From: Suillus spraguei
Lineage: Eukaryota; Basidiomycota; Agaricomycetes; Boletales; Suillaceae
NCBI GenBank assembly: GCA_016800925.1
Contig: JABCPU010000065.1
Coordinates: 124,001-188,000 of the forward strand
Length of the DNA stretch: 64,000 nt
Reading direction: 5' to 3'
In this document: positions 10,790 through 21,871 of the stretch, in pieces
Position numbering within the stretch: position 1 is the stretch's first letter
How the letters are laid out: each line of letters begins with the position of its first letter
Translations under genes and position numbers: made by a program
Notes under the pieces: generated by a model
Database searches by the model: none
Told to the model about the DNA's origin: nothing
What the model saw: the letters and a program-made list of their open reading frames with translations, nothing else

Positions 10790-13320
10790 GGACCCAAAAC
10801 CCTGGCATACAGTTTCAAGTTTCAAGTTTCAAGTTTCAAATTTTGGGGTTCAGGGTTTAGGGTTCGGGTTCCGGCATGAGGCACTTGTTACATTGCCAGG
10901 AATTCAGGATTTGGGTTCCAGGTTTTGGTACTTGACACTCGGTGAACTGTATAAGGAAATAGAAAATTTACATGATACAGATTTGTGCGAGTTTCAAAGA
11001 AATTCAGGATTCGGGTCTCTGTTCTTGGTACTTGACACTCAGTGAACTGTATAAGGAAATAGAAAATTTACATCTTAGACATCTTTGCAAGTTTCAAGTT
11101 TCAAGTTGTAAGTTTCGGAGTTCGGGGGTTGTGTTCCAGCACTCGGCACTTGTTACACTGCCAGGAATTCGGGATTTGGGTCCCGGGTCTTGGTACTTGA
11201 CACTCAGTGAACTGTGTAAGGAAATAGCAATTTTACATGATACAGATTTTTGCAAGTTTCAATTTTGAAGTTTGAAGTGTGAAGTTTCGGGGTTCAGGGG
11301 TCAGGTTCCGGCACTTGGCACTTGTTACACTGCCAGGAATTCGGGAATCGGGTCCCGGGTCTTGGTACTTGACACTCGGTGAACTGTGGAAGGAAATAGA
11401 AAATTTACATGATACAGATTTTTGCAAGTTTCAATTTTGGAGTTTGAAGTTTGAAGTTTGAAGTTTCGGAGTTCAGGGGTTGTGTTCCGGCACTCGGCAC
11501 TTGTTACACTGCCAGGAATTCGGGATTCGTGTCCCGGGTCTTGGTACTTGACGCTTGGGTGAACTGTGCAAGGAAATAGAAAATTTGAATGATACAGATT
11601 TTTGCAAGTTTCAATTTTGAAGTTTGAAGTTTGAAGTTTCGGGGTTCGGGGTTTGGCTGCCGGCACTCGGCACTTGTTACATTGCCAGGAATTTGCAATT
11701 CAGGTCCCGGGTCTTGTTACTTGACACTCAGTGAACTGTGTAAGGAAATAGAAAATTTACATGATACAGATTTTTGCAAGTTTCAATTTTGAAGTTTGAA
11801 GTTTGAAGTGTGAAGTTTCGGGGTTTGGGGGTCGGGTTCTGGCACTCGGCACTTGTTACATTGCCAGGGATTCGGGATTCGGGTCCCGGGTCTTGGTACT
11901 TGACACTCGGTGAACTGTGGAAGGAAATAGAAAATTTACATGATACAGCTTTTTGCAAGTTTCAATTTTGAAGTTTGAAGTTTCGGAGTTCAGGGGTCGG
12001 GTTCCGGCACTCGGCACTTGTTACACTGCCAGGAATTCGGGAATCGGGTCCCGGGTCTTGGTACTTGACACTCGGTGAACTGTGCAAGGAAATAGAAAAT
12101 TTACATGATACAGCTTTTTGCAAGTTTCAATTTTGAAGTTTGAAGTTTCGGAGTTCGGGGGTCGGGTTCCGGCACTCGGCACTTGTTACACTGCCAGGAA
12201 TTCGGGAATCGGGTCCCGGGTCTTGGTACTTGACACTCGGTGAACTGTGGAAGGAAATTGAAAATTTACATGATACAGATTTTTGCAAGTTTCAATTTTG
12301 AAGTTTGAAGTTTGAAGTTTCGGAGTTCGGGGGTCGGGTTCCGGCACTCGGCACTTGTTACACTGCCAGGAATTCGGGAATCGGGTCCCGGGTCTTGGTA
12401 CTTGACACTCGGTGAACTGTGGAAGGAAATTGAAAATTTACATGAGACAGCTTTTTGCAAGTTTCAATTTTGAAGTTTGAAGTTTCGGAGTTCGGGGGTT
12501 GGGTTCTGGCACTCGGCACTTGTTACACTGCCAGGAATTCGGGATTCGTGTCCCGGGTCTTGGTACTTGACGCTTGGGTGAACTGTGCAAGGAAATAGAA
12601 AATTTGAATGATACAGATTTTTGCAAGTTTCAATTTTGAAGTTTGAAGTTTGAAGTTTCGGGGTTCGGGGTTTGGCTGCCGGCACTCGGCACTTGTTACA
12701 TTGCCAGGAATTTGCAATTCAGGTCCCGGGTCTTGTTACTTGACACTCAGTGAACTGTGTAAGGAAATAGAAAATTTACATGATACAGAATTCTGCAAGT
12801 TTCAATTTTGAAGTTTGAAGTGTGAAGTTTCGGGGTTCGGGGGTCAGGTTCCGGCACTTGGCACTTGTTACACTGCCAGGAATTCGGGATTCGGGTCCCA
12901 GGTCTTGGTACTTGACACTCGGTGAACTTTGCAAGGAAATAGACATTTTACATGATACAGAATTTTGCAAGTTTCAATTTTGAAGTTTGAAGTGTGAAGT
13001 TTTGGGGTTCAGGGCTCAGGTGCCGGCACTCGGCACTTGTTATATAGCCAGGAATTCAGGATTTGGGTCCCGGGTCTTGGTACTTGACACTCGGTGAACT
13101 GTGTAAGGAAATAGACATTTTACATGATACACATTTTTGTGAGTTCCAAGTTCCAAGTTTTAAGTTTCGAGGTTCTGGGTTCGGGTTCCGGCACTTGGCA
13201 CTTATTACATTGCCAAGGATTCATGATTCAGGTCCTGGGTCCTGGTACTTGACACTCGGTGAACTGTGTGAGGAAATTGGCATTTTACATGATATACATT
13301 TTGCAAGTTTCAAGTTTTGA
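10790..13320 (+). repeat. 165/172/179-bp satellite array
   Basis: About 13 tandem units. The landmark CCAGGAATTC-like string starts near 10896, 11161, 11333, 11512, 11685, 11864, 12029, 12194, 12366, 12531, 12704, 12876, 13048 and 13213. Spacings cluster at 165, 172-173 and 179, which is 165 plus multiples of seven, because each unit has one to three copies of the heptamer GAAGTTT. Units contain GGTGAACTGTG, AAATTTACATGATACAG and a CGGCACTCGGCACTTGTTAC block. The reading frames through it are artefacts of the repeat. Confidence 0.9.
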
Positions 13321-13510
13321 GTTTTGAGTTTCAGCTTTTTATTGCCTCACATTTTTCTGAGTCCCAAGTGCCAAATCCTGAGTGCCGAACCCCAGTAGTC
13401 CACAATTTCGGGGTTCGGCACTTGGGATTCAGCACTCAGGACTCAGACAGATGTCAGGCAATCAAAAGATTTGATTCACACATTTTTGGTAGATATCTTT
13501 TTTGTCTCGA
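13321..13510. repeat. Short CCGAG-type palindromic unit
   Basis: TTTTTATTGCCTCACATTTT near 13335 and its reversed counterpart near 13450 flank a GTCCACAATTTCGGGGTTCG core. The same arrangement is seen in the larger palindrome at 18534-19081, so this is a diverged, shorter relative. Confidence 0.65.
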
Positions 13511-14186
13511 ATCTGTTACGGCCATGCAAAACCGGAGGCTACTCAGACGTTCCAGCTTTGCATGGGGTCTCACTGGAGTGTCATAACTAAATCATAAGGG
13601 CTTGGCCTCCGCTCGTGCGCTGTGCCCCTTATACAAGTATGTGCCCCTAATTTTGCATGAAGTCTGAGGGGGAGTTCCAGTGAAGTCCAGAGGGGAACTC
13701 CGGAGGAACTCTAGGGCTAGACTGCTCAATAGTGCGCTGACGGACTACTGGAGGATCATGGCAACCATGCAGGAACTATTTCCGGAGGACAGGAAATACA
13801 GGTAAGACTACTGGGTTAAGTCCCAAGTAGAATGGAATGGAGGACGGACTGCCAGACAAAGTCCAGGGCAAGATAGGAGGGAAGCTCCAGGGGGACAGAT
13901 GATCCACAGGATGTCAAGGGTGGGGTAGGACAGGTCCGGAGGTCCGGAGATAGGAGGTCCGGAGATAGGAGGTCTGGAAAGGGAGGAGTGGAGGAGTGTA
14001 GGAGTGGAGGACCAGAGAAGTGAAGCTCCATGGATCCAAGGGGAAGTATTTAGGACATTGATGAGGATCGGAAGTCTCAGATGTCAGAGGAGGGAAAGTC
14101 CGGACATAGTGGTGGGTGAGCTGTGCTCAGGGTGGGCTAGGATATGCATAGGGTTAGCAAGCTAGCTGCAGAGGTCTGAAGGTCCA
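13511..14186 (+). mobile_element. Repeat Z, copy 2
   Basis: Starts TGTTACGGCCATGCAAAACC and runs through purine-rich GGAGGTCCGGAGATAGG motifs. This is the opposite orientation to the copy at 8667-9521. Both copies also border a same-orientation GCTAGCTG-GAGGTC string (8677 and 14160), so the outer limits are uncertain. Confidence 0.55.
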
Positions 14187-14199
14187 GTCAGATGATATG

Positions 14200-14690
14200 C
14201 AACTACCTCAGCTCCGCCATGTCTACAATTATCATACACATGGGCCCACCCGTCTATATTTTATACCACCCTCGGCCCACCCGTCTGATATAATATACTG
14301 TACAACACCCTCGGCCCACCCGTCTAATACAATATTTTATATAACACTCTCGGCCCAACCGTCTAATATGTGTCTGGGCCCACCCGTGTATGTGATAACA
14401 AGTACCCTTCACATACCTGTCTACCTGATACACATCTACCTTGGTACACCCATCTACATAATATCTAACTACCTCGGCCCATCCGTCTACCGGATATTCA
14501 TGTACATCGGCCCACTCATCTACTCTACATATTCCTTGCATGGGCCCACCCGCCGTCATCGGGAATAATATTCCTCCCGGCCCATCCGTCATGAACGAGG
14601 ATATTTCTACCATGGGCCCATGGTCCGCTGGCCCGTATCATACGGGATATTATGCATGTCCGCTCACTCGTATAATACGGAGATAGTTCA
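14200..14690 (-). repeat. CGGGTGGGCC minisatellite, inverted copy
   Basis: Reverse-complement version (CGGCCCACCCGTC units) of the 4727-5930 block, ending with the reversed CATACGGGATATTAT and TATAATACGG that open the family elsewhere. Confidence 0.8.
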
Positions 14691-14705
14691 CTGTAATATG
14701 TGAAT

Positions 14706-16875
14706 ATGCCACCAGAACTAGCATTGTAAGTAGTGGTAGTAGCGTTACTGAAACAAAGCCTGTGAGTGTAGTGTTGAGCGAGTGATAGCAAGCAGCAATG
14801 TCAGCGGTAGCAGTAGAGTGTGAGCAGTGCAGAAGAAACAAGAAAGAAAGCCGTGGTTCTTTCAGCAGTAAAGTAGTGGTGTGAGCAAAGTCAAGTCAAA
14901 ATAGGAGTCAATAGTCCAGCGGTAATGGTGAATGAGCGATATCAATTAATGAGCAATAAGGAAACTAAAAACTAAGTCTACTACTGGGTGGTTCCAGAGC
15001 TAGACACTAATCCTGACCTATAGTATGGTAAAAATGAGGTCCTGTAACATGCAGGCTATTGCTTATATCCTATTTCATATGTACTCAGGCTGTGTTATGT
15101 GAGATCAGTAGCACTCGAGTGAAGTAACTGCTGGTATGTGATTATAGCACGAGGCAGCTGTGGCATGAGGCAACATGTAATAAGACTTGCCGTGGAATTA
15201 GTGATAAATGAGCATGTATAAACTATGCACCAATTGGAGCTTTGTGGATGAGGCAAGGACATGGAAGGACATTGGTTCATGGAACATGGACCAGCAAGTT
15301 GGTATGGTATGTGGTGTAAAGATACAACCTAACCTGGGCTGTAGATAAACTACCTCCTAAGTTAGTATGTGAGTCTTGCGCTCCATCTAGCCTGCTTCAC
15401 ATGTGAGAACAAGAGTGTTTGACCCTAAAGGGGGATGCCTATTAGTATGGTCAAGTTCGAGTCAAACTTATGTGCGAAAGAAGCATCGTGGTCAGCAGTA
15501 AGTTGCCGCAGTCAGTGATGATGCCACCGGAAATAGTGTCGTGTGTAGCAGTGCTACCATGGTCAAGATATAGTCAGAAACAGTTGCGTCTAGCGAGCGA
15601 TGTCGAGCGATGGTATCAGCGGTAACGGTAAAGCTGCGAGCGGTGCGAAGAAACAGTAAAGAAAGCCATGGTACTTTCAGCGGTAAAGTAGCGGTATGTG
15701 AGAAGTTCAGTCAAAATAACAGTTAAAAGTCCAATGGTAACGGAGAATGAGTGTGATTGATTAACGAGCGATAAGGAAACTTTAAAGACTATGTCCACTA
15801 CTGGGTAGATCCAGAGCTAGACAATAATCCTGACCTATTAAAACCCCATATTCTGACACTCGTCTCATGTCTACAGGAGTTACCACTCGTCCATGGCCGT
15901 CTTACCCCATTTAGCAGTACCAGCGGCATCCCACGCTTACCGCACACCGTACCAACTGCCGCACCTCATTCCATGAACCGATGTCCTTCCATGTCCTTGC
16001 CGCATCCGCATAGCTCCATTTGGTGCGTAGTTTGTTTTCTGTTTGTTATCACTGATTCCACGGCAAGCCTTATTACATGTTGCCTCATGCTGCAGCGCCT
16101 CGCGCTATGTTTACTTATGGCGGTTACTACACTCCAGCGCTACTGATCTTGCCTAGAGTATTCCAAGTACATACAATTTAGGATATAAGCACCGCGTACC
16201 CCGCACGATACAGTACCTGATTTTACACCATTGCACGTACTATAGGTCAGGATTATTGTCTAGCTCTGGATCTACCCAGTAGTGGAATTAGTCTTTAAAG
16301 TTCCCTTATCGCTTGTTAATCCATCACGCTTGTTCTCCATTACTGCTGGCATACCGCTGCATTTTTGACTGTTACTTTGATTGAACTTCTCATGCACCAC
16401 TACTTTACTGCCGAAAGTACTGTGGACTTCTTTACTGTTTTCTTGCACCACTCACAACCTTACTGCTACTGCTGAGACCACTGCTCGACATCGCTTGCTC
16501 AACACAACTGTTACTGACTTTACCTCGACAATGGTATCATCGCTGACCGCGGTAACTTACCACTGACCACAATGCTTGTTTTGCACATAAGTTAGGCTCG
16601 AACTTGACCATACTAAATAGGCATCCCCCTTTAGGGTCGAACGCTCTTGTTCTTACAAGTGAAGCAGACTAGACGGAGCGCAAGACTAACATACTAGTTT
16701 AGGCAGTGGTTTATCTACAGCCCAAGCTAGGTTTATGGTGTGCGGTAAGCGTGGGATGCTGCCGGTAATGCTAAAGGGGTAAGACAGCCATGGACAAGTG
16801 GTAACTCTTGTAGACGTGAGACGAGTGTCAAAAGATGGGGTTTTAAGCTCAGCGCCAATATGTTCGTTACAGCAG
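14706..16875 (+). mobile_element. LTR-A copy, 5'-truncated and split
   Basis: Positions 14706-15310 match LTR-A from about position 200 to 800. The copy continues at 16738 with TATGGTGTGCGGTAAGC and ends at about 16875 with GTTCGTTACA. Between these halves lies an inserted pair of LTR-A segments in head-to-head orientation (15315-16737). Confidence 0.65.
15315..16737. mobile_element. Two LTR-A segments, head to head
   Basis: 15315-15838 is the first half of LTR-A in forward orientation (TGTAAAGATACAACC onward). From 15839 to 16737 an almost complete LTR-A follows in reverse orientation, ending at the reversed AACCTAGCTTGGGCTGTAG. The two 5' halves form inverted arms of about 500 bp around a spacer of about 400 bp. 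Confidence 0.65.
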
Positions 16876-16878
16876 TAA

Positions 16879-17002
16879 GTGTGTGATGCCGGCGGCTTGT
16901 GCTAAAGAAGAAAGACGGCCATAGACAAGTGATGACTTCTATAGACGTTAGACATGTGTCAAAAGATAGGGTTTTAAGGTCAGCACTGATATGTTTGTCA
17001 CA
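16879..17002 (+). mobile_element. LTR-A 3' end fragment
   Basis: A second copy of the last roughly 120 bp of LTR-A, ending ATATGTTTGTCACA, lies directly behind the first 3' end at 16875. Confidence 0.6.
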
Positions 17003-17990
17003 GTGGGCTGAGGTGCAGGAATATTACATATATGGGTGGGCTGATGTGGGGTGTATTACATAGATGGTGTCTTGCTACTTAAGGGTCTTATATAGAACAC
17101 GTATACAGTGACAACACAACTGTATAGGGATAAGACTTCTTGCCAGTCCTTAAGTACACGGTCTCCGACTTTTCTACTTCATGGGAGATAACGTGCTGAG
17201 TTCTTGTGTGGGTATCTTTCAACAGTCTTTCTCTTGAAGATCTGCATGAAAGTGTTGAGTTTGAGATTTGTAGTAGTGTTGTATAGTAGGTATTTTCTAC
17301 CCTAGTAGATTGTGTTTCAACCTATGAAAGTCTGTTTCAACTTTGACGTGTTCTCCGAGTGCATGTCTCCCCTTCCAATAAAAGAGAGAGTCTTTAGATC
17401 TGTATACATAAAGCTTAGTCTGAGAGCTGTCAGATATTATATAGTCAACCCCTGTAAGGTAGTATATAATGTAGAGTAGATATAGATTTCTTAGTCTTGG
17501 GCTCCTTATATACCTTTTAAAGGCCCTGCTTACTAAGCATGATTCTACACATAGATTGGTAAGAAACCTTCCTATTTAGCATGTTGAGTCAGCTTATTTT
17601 ACTAAGTGCATTATAAATACAGTGAATTCTTACAAAGCATGAAAAAAGGCTGTTGAGTCATCTCAGGGATTGGTCATGCAAAAGCTGACAAATGAAGCCT
17701 TTGAGTGAGCTTACTCATCCTTTTTACTAAGTGCATTACAAATAAAGTTCAAATCTTACAAAGATCTTTCAAAGTATGATAAATCATGACAAAACACGAT
17801 GAGTCAAGTCTGAAAGTCTTATAAACCATCAACTTTGAGGATAGAAAGTTCTGGAATAAAATGAAAGAGGATAGAATATGAAGGAACTAAATCAAAGTAC
17901 AAAAATATAAGAGACAATCAAAGTGTGAGCAAAATAATAGGGCAACTTAGAGATATAGTATGGACTATTGGATCTTTCCTATGACTCCTT
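17003..17990. other. No gene; AT-rich spacer with a local duplication
   Basis: A GGGTGGGCTGAGG minisatellite remnant (17003-17060) precedes AT-rich DNA without a credible reading frame. Two similar segments with ACTAAGTGCATTA and CTTACAAAG lie at about 17598-17640 and 17725-17765. Confidence 0.5.
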
Positions 17991-17999
17991 CTTATCTTA

Positions 18000-18530
18000 G
18001 TTTGGTATGAATCTCATACCATGTATGACAATGGGTGGGCCAACATGGGGGAATTTTACATAGATGGGTGGGCCGAGGGTGCAGTAAAATATTTATTACA
18101 TAGACAGGTGGGCTGACATGGAGGTATATTACATATATGGGTGGGCCTAGATATGTATCATAAAGGCATACAGCTGATGTAGTCACCAGAGAATCAAACA
18201 CTTAGGATACATGCACCCTATGAGTGCATATACCTACCATCGACCACCAAAATTTAAACCCCAAAGCATGAAAACCTGAATGCACCATGTCTGACATTCA
18301 CTGATAATTGAGTCCTGAAGCCTGAAAACCCAAAACCTGAACATTGGTGTGCACCATATCCTATTTTCTAACATGACAAATCACCAAGTCTCAAAACCCA
18401 AACACCTGACCACCTGAAGCCCGAAACATGAGACTCAAGAGTTGAAACTCACAAAAATATAAATGTTAAATTTCACTGAGTGCCGAACCCCGAGTACCAA
18501 GTGCCGGAACCCAGAACTCAAAACTGGAGA
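18000..18530 (+). repeat. Second copy of the composite satellite start
   Basis: GGGTGGGCC units at 18020-18140 are followed by the linker known from 5931-6060 and by CCGAGTGCCGAA-type units, repeating the order seen at 5660-6250. Differences are largely CG-to-TG or CA changes. Confidence 0.7.
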
Positions 18531-18533
18531 TTC

Positions 18534-19081
18534 AAACTAGATATTTCCTGAATTCTGGATACTTAGACACATGAAACTCAACACACAAGGTGAAAGATTT
18601 GAAGTCCATGTGTTGAGTCACCTAGTGCTGAGTGGTGAGTGGTGAGTGCTGGGTGCTGGGTGCAGAGACCCAAAACTAGAAACTCGAGATTCAAGATGAA
18701 AAAGATATCTACCAAAAATGTGTGGATCAAAGTCTTTTTATTGCCTCACATTTTTCTGAGTCTCAAGTGCTGAATCCCGAGTGCTGAACCCTGAACCCCG
18801 AAATTGTGGACTACCAGATTTTGGGGTTTGGCACTTGGGATTCAGCACTCGGAACTCAGAAAAATGTGAGGCAATAAAAAGACTTTGATCCACACATTTT
18901 TGGTAGATATCTTTTTCATCTTGAATCTCGAGTTTCTAGTTTTGGGTCTCTGCACCCAGCACCCAGCACTCACCACTCACCACTCAGCACTAGGTGACTC
19001 AACACATGGACTTCAAATCTTTCACCTTGTGTGTTGAGTTTCATGTGTCTAAGTATCCAGAATTCAGGAAATATCTAGTTT
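18534..19081. repeat. 228-bp perfect inverted repeat with 92-bp spacer
   Basis: Read base by base, 18534-18761 (starting AAACTAGATATTTCCTG) and 18854-19081 are exact reverse complements. The spacer 18762-18853 is itself partly self-complementary. A transcript through it would form one long hairpin. It is built from satellite material related to 6100-6600 and 13321-13510. Confidence 0.9.
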
Positions 19082-19082
19082 A

Positions 19083-19800
19083 ATTTGATCTTCTTGGTGG
19101 CACAGTGGACACACGACATACAGGGGGCATGGGTCCTCCTGTCCAACCAAGTTTCACAGGGCCAATTTTCCTTGGTGCAATAATGGCAGGGGTTGTTCTG
19201 TGGGTTCCGTTAGTTGATGGACTCATTAGAATTAATTAGAGTACTCACTGGGCCATGAATGAGAATATCACCTGTATCAATGACTGGAGGTTCATCAGCC
19301 AGTGTGCTGGACATAGCCTGGGGAGGCTTGACGACCTCTGGACAACTGCCAGAAGTAGCCTAATAATGTGTAAGTATAGGCGTGAGGTCTGGACAAATAA
19401 TGATGACTGACCATAACCTTTGGTGGACTCCCAGCAATGAGCTGATGATACATATATAAGCATATATCTGAGTTCTGGACAAATAAATATTACTTACCAA
19501 AGCATGACCAAAAGATTGCTTCTTCAGGGAATGGGGTGAATGAGGGGAAGAGGGCATCCTTACAACAATTGTGGAGGGCTGGGGCAGGTTGACCTCTGGC
19601 ACTCCGCTCGAGATAGGCTACAAAAAATTGAGAGAATGAAAAAAATCAACCAGAGGACATACCTGAATAATTGATTCTTCATCATCTTCTGACTCCATGA
19701 ACACCCTCGGCTTGACATTGCAAGTTGCCTTGACCCGCTTGTGACCCTTCTTTGCCGACTTTGGAGGTGTGGAGGCACTTTTGTCACCCCATTTCAGACA
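19083..19800 (-). pseudogene. Spliced hypothetical gene with Cys clusters, left-arm copy
   Basis: This is the mirror copy of the gene at 35200-35850. On the minus strand, four exons separated by GT-AG introns can be read: one with SEDDEESIIQ, one with PISSGVPEVNLPQPS, one with EVVKPPQAMSSTLADEPP, and one opening NNPCHYCTKENWPCE. The left copy reads on through DRRTHAPCMSCVHCATKKIK before the palindrome at 19081 cuts it off. The CxxC...C...CxxCxxC pattern is a probable metal-binding cluster of a kind common in basidiomycete hypothetical proteins. I do not know a function. The upstream start was not located. Confidence 0.5.
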
Positions 19801-20395
19801 CCTCTTAGGTTGATTGTGGCCTCTAGAGGTTTATACCTAAAAGGTATATTTCTGCTGGTCTCTCCAGTGCTCTCTGGTCTTTCCCTATTATTTTTGTGGA
19901 CCAAAAGAATACATACTATATGTAGACCAAAGACCATTGGAAACATGTTATGGAAAGTACCATAAAGTTGCTTGGACCATATATCTAATGGATTTTCCCT
20001 GTCATGTAAGAGTGTCTGGGGTCCATACTTTGAAGTAATTTTCTGTCTATCCTAACACCCACTTTGATCAAAAAATGATTTTTTTGGTTGAAATTGTCTA
20101 GGCACCTGTACACTGGACTGTGGGAAATAATAATGCCAGCTCACAGTGTTTTCTCTCATCTTGTACATCTAATGGGAAGGAGGATTCTGACTCTAATAAT
20201 GATAGTGAATATGTACAACGTGAGAATATAAGGACATTCTCATGACATCACTGAAGGAAAAAAGTACACACATTCTATTAGTCATGTGACAGCATCATTT
20301 GCATACAGTTGTGGAGTTGTGGTTGGGGCATAAAAGATATACAGTCCTTATAGATATTTTATTATATTAATTGGTTGTTGCTAGCATGTTATTAG
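19152..20395. repeat. Large inverted duplication, outer left arm
   Basis: This stretch is the reverse complement of 34606-35849. The sum of matched coordinates stays at 55001 from one end to the other, so there is no net indel over 1244 bp, and reading frames translated from the two arms are identical. The arm continues beyond the gypsy insertion at 27989-28309 and 28749-28998, matching 34002-34605. Confidence 0.9.
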
Positions 20396-20870
20396 TGTTA
20401 CAGTTGTACGTACCCCTATTCATTTTCCCTTTATTTCCTTACTTGTATATCATGTCACATGACTCTGACTCATATGCTCAATGCATCTGTATAACACATG
20501 CCTTCCTATTAGGATACGCAGTTACGTTCTCACGGTTACTTGGTCTGTGCGCACATATTGGCCTATTTAAGCACAGTGTACTTGTAGTAGATTCTTTACT
20601 TTAATCTTACTGGGTTTTACCTGGAATCTCCTTTGCTTAGGTCTCCAACCTAAGTCGTCTTGAATCGTCTCTAAGTCTAAGCACTCCTTAGACTTAGTCT
20701 CTGTTCTCGCAAAACCTCTTGGACTTGTCCTTGAGGCCAGACCCTTGATCGTACTCGGAATGTGTTCCTTGTACTTTCACCTTGTCCTCTTCTGGACATT
20801 GTAAAGAACCTCCCAGCAGACCGTCTGTGTCTTTTCACTGTCGCTGGTGACGCCATCCCAGTTCATAACA
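20396..20870 (+). repeat. 5' LTR of gypsy-1
   Basis: 475 bp, TGTTACAGTTG to TTCATAACA, nearly identical to 27516-27988. It should hold the promoter and polyadenylation signals. A related LTR ends the second gypsy copy (49042-49481). Confidence 0.93.
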
Positions 20871-21028
20871 AAAGATTAAAGTCTACCTGATTGTCAACTA
20901 TCTAGTCTTCAAACCCTGAACTAGCGTACGCGTACGCTGAGCAGATTATCAAGAAAAGCCCTAATGGACAGCAAGACAGCACGTGTAGGCATTGAGAACG
21001 TATAACTCATCGAGATAAATCACCAACC

Positions 21029-21871
21029 ATGGCGACCAAAGAATTTGAATACAAGATCGGCCAGCCAAAAGCTTTTGATGGGGATCGCGACAATTCTCGC
21101 GAATTCATCCAGTCATGTAACCTTCACTTCGATATCAACGAAAAGCTTTACAATACCGACAAACAGAAGATCATTTTCATAACATCCTTTATGACCGAAA
21201 GAAATGCCAAATCCTGGAAAGAACAATTCCTTGACCATGCTCAATCAACCGACACCTCTGGACAAAAAGTTGGTTATGGGACAATGGTGGATTTTATGAA
21301 AAGTTTCAAGGAAGCCTTCGACCCAGTGGATACAAAAGGAACTGCACTCACGAAACTCAGGGACCTTAAACAAGGAACTGGAGATCTTCACACCTATATC
21401 GCTGATTTCGAGGCACTTGCAGCCAAGGCTCATATCACTGATAATGCAACGAAGATCCAATTCTTCCAAGATGGCTTGAATTGGGGTATCCTTACAAAGC
21501 TTTTCGCACTAGGAGATGTTTCAGAAGTATTCCGAGATGTGGTTCTGCAATGCGTGTCCATTGACAATTCTCATCATCGCCTTCAAGCCATGAGGACACG
21601 TCATGCTCCACAACAAAAGAAGAAAAACTACGGAAACGCACGTTACATCCCCAATCGTGACTCCAACGCAATGGTCATAGATCGAATCTCCGATACGGAG
21701 AGATCCGAATGCATGAAGAAAGGACAATGCTTCGGATGCAAGCAGACAGGACACCGTATTCATAATTGTCCTGAAAGAAAGAAGAAGACCCCGCTCCAAC
21801 AAGCCGAAGTCAAAGAAGAAGAAGAAGAAGAAGAAGAAGAAACGGTGAGGCAGGTTGTTCAGGATTTTTGA
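21029..21871 (+). CDS. gag: Gag of gypsy-1
   Basis: 280 residues, starting at the ATG in ACCATGG 158 bp behind the 5' LTR. It is the capsid/nucleocapsid protein that packages the element RNA into cytoplasmic particles. The middle part reads as a retrotransposon Gag domain (segments such as WKEQFLDHA and TYIADFEALA). A CX2CX4HX4C zinc knuckle, CFGCKQTGHRIHNC, lies at about residues 233-246, followed by a Lys-rich and then a Glu-rich tail. The stop TGA at 21869-21871 lies directly behind a run of five T, and the protease frame is -1 relative to gag. Confidence 0.9.
   Translation: MATKEFEYKIGQPKAFDGDRDNSREFIQSCNLHFDINEKLYNTDKQKIIFITSFMTERNAKSWKEQFLDHAQSTDTSGQKVGYGTMVDFMKSFKEAFDPVDTKGTALTKLRDLKQGTGDLHTYIADFEALAAKAHITDNATKIQFFQDGLNWGILTKLFALGDVSEVFRDVVLQCVSIDNSHHRLQAMRTRHAPQQKKKNYGNARYIPNRDSNAMVIDRISDTERSECMKKGQCFGCKQTGHRIHNCPERKKKTPLQQAEVKEEEEEEEEETVRQVVQDF

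Noticed and set aside
10850..10870. TTAGGG string near 10857 as a possible telomere.
   Set aside because: It occurs once as part of a GGTTTAGGGTTCGGG satellite segment, not as a tandem telomere repeat.
10790..13320. Several 60-113-residue reading frames with repeated Pro-rich peptides across the satellite.
   Set aside because: They repeat because the DNA repeats, change frame between units of 165-179 bp, and have no start context or domain.
6200..13320. Possible CRISPR-like array.
   Set aside because: Unit length and lack of unique spacers do not fit, and the genome is clearly fungal.
19360..19787. The 75-80-residue frames in the inverted arms as separate small genes, since they are identical in both arms.
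   Set aside because: Identity follows from the duplication. The spliced reading on the same strand in other frames explains the sequence better.
20871..20900. Primer binding site behind the 5' LTR of gypsy-1.
   Set aside because: No clear TGGTA-type tRNA match and no complementarity to the LTR start could be seen, so it is not called.
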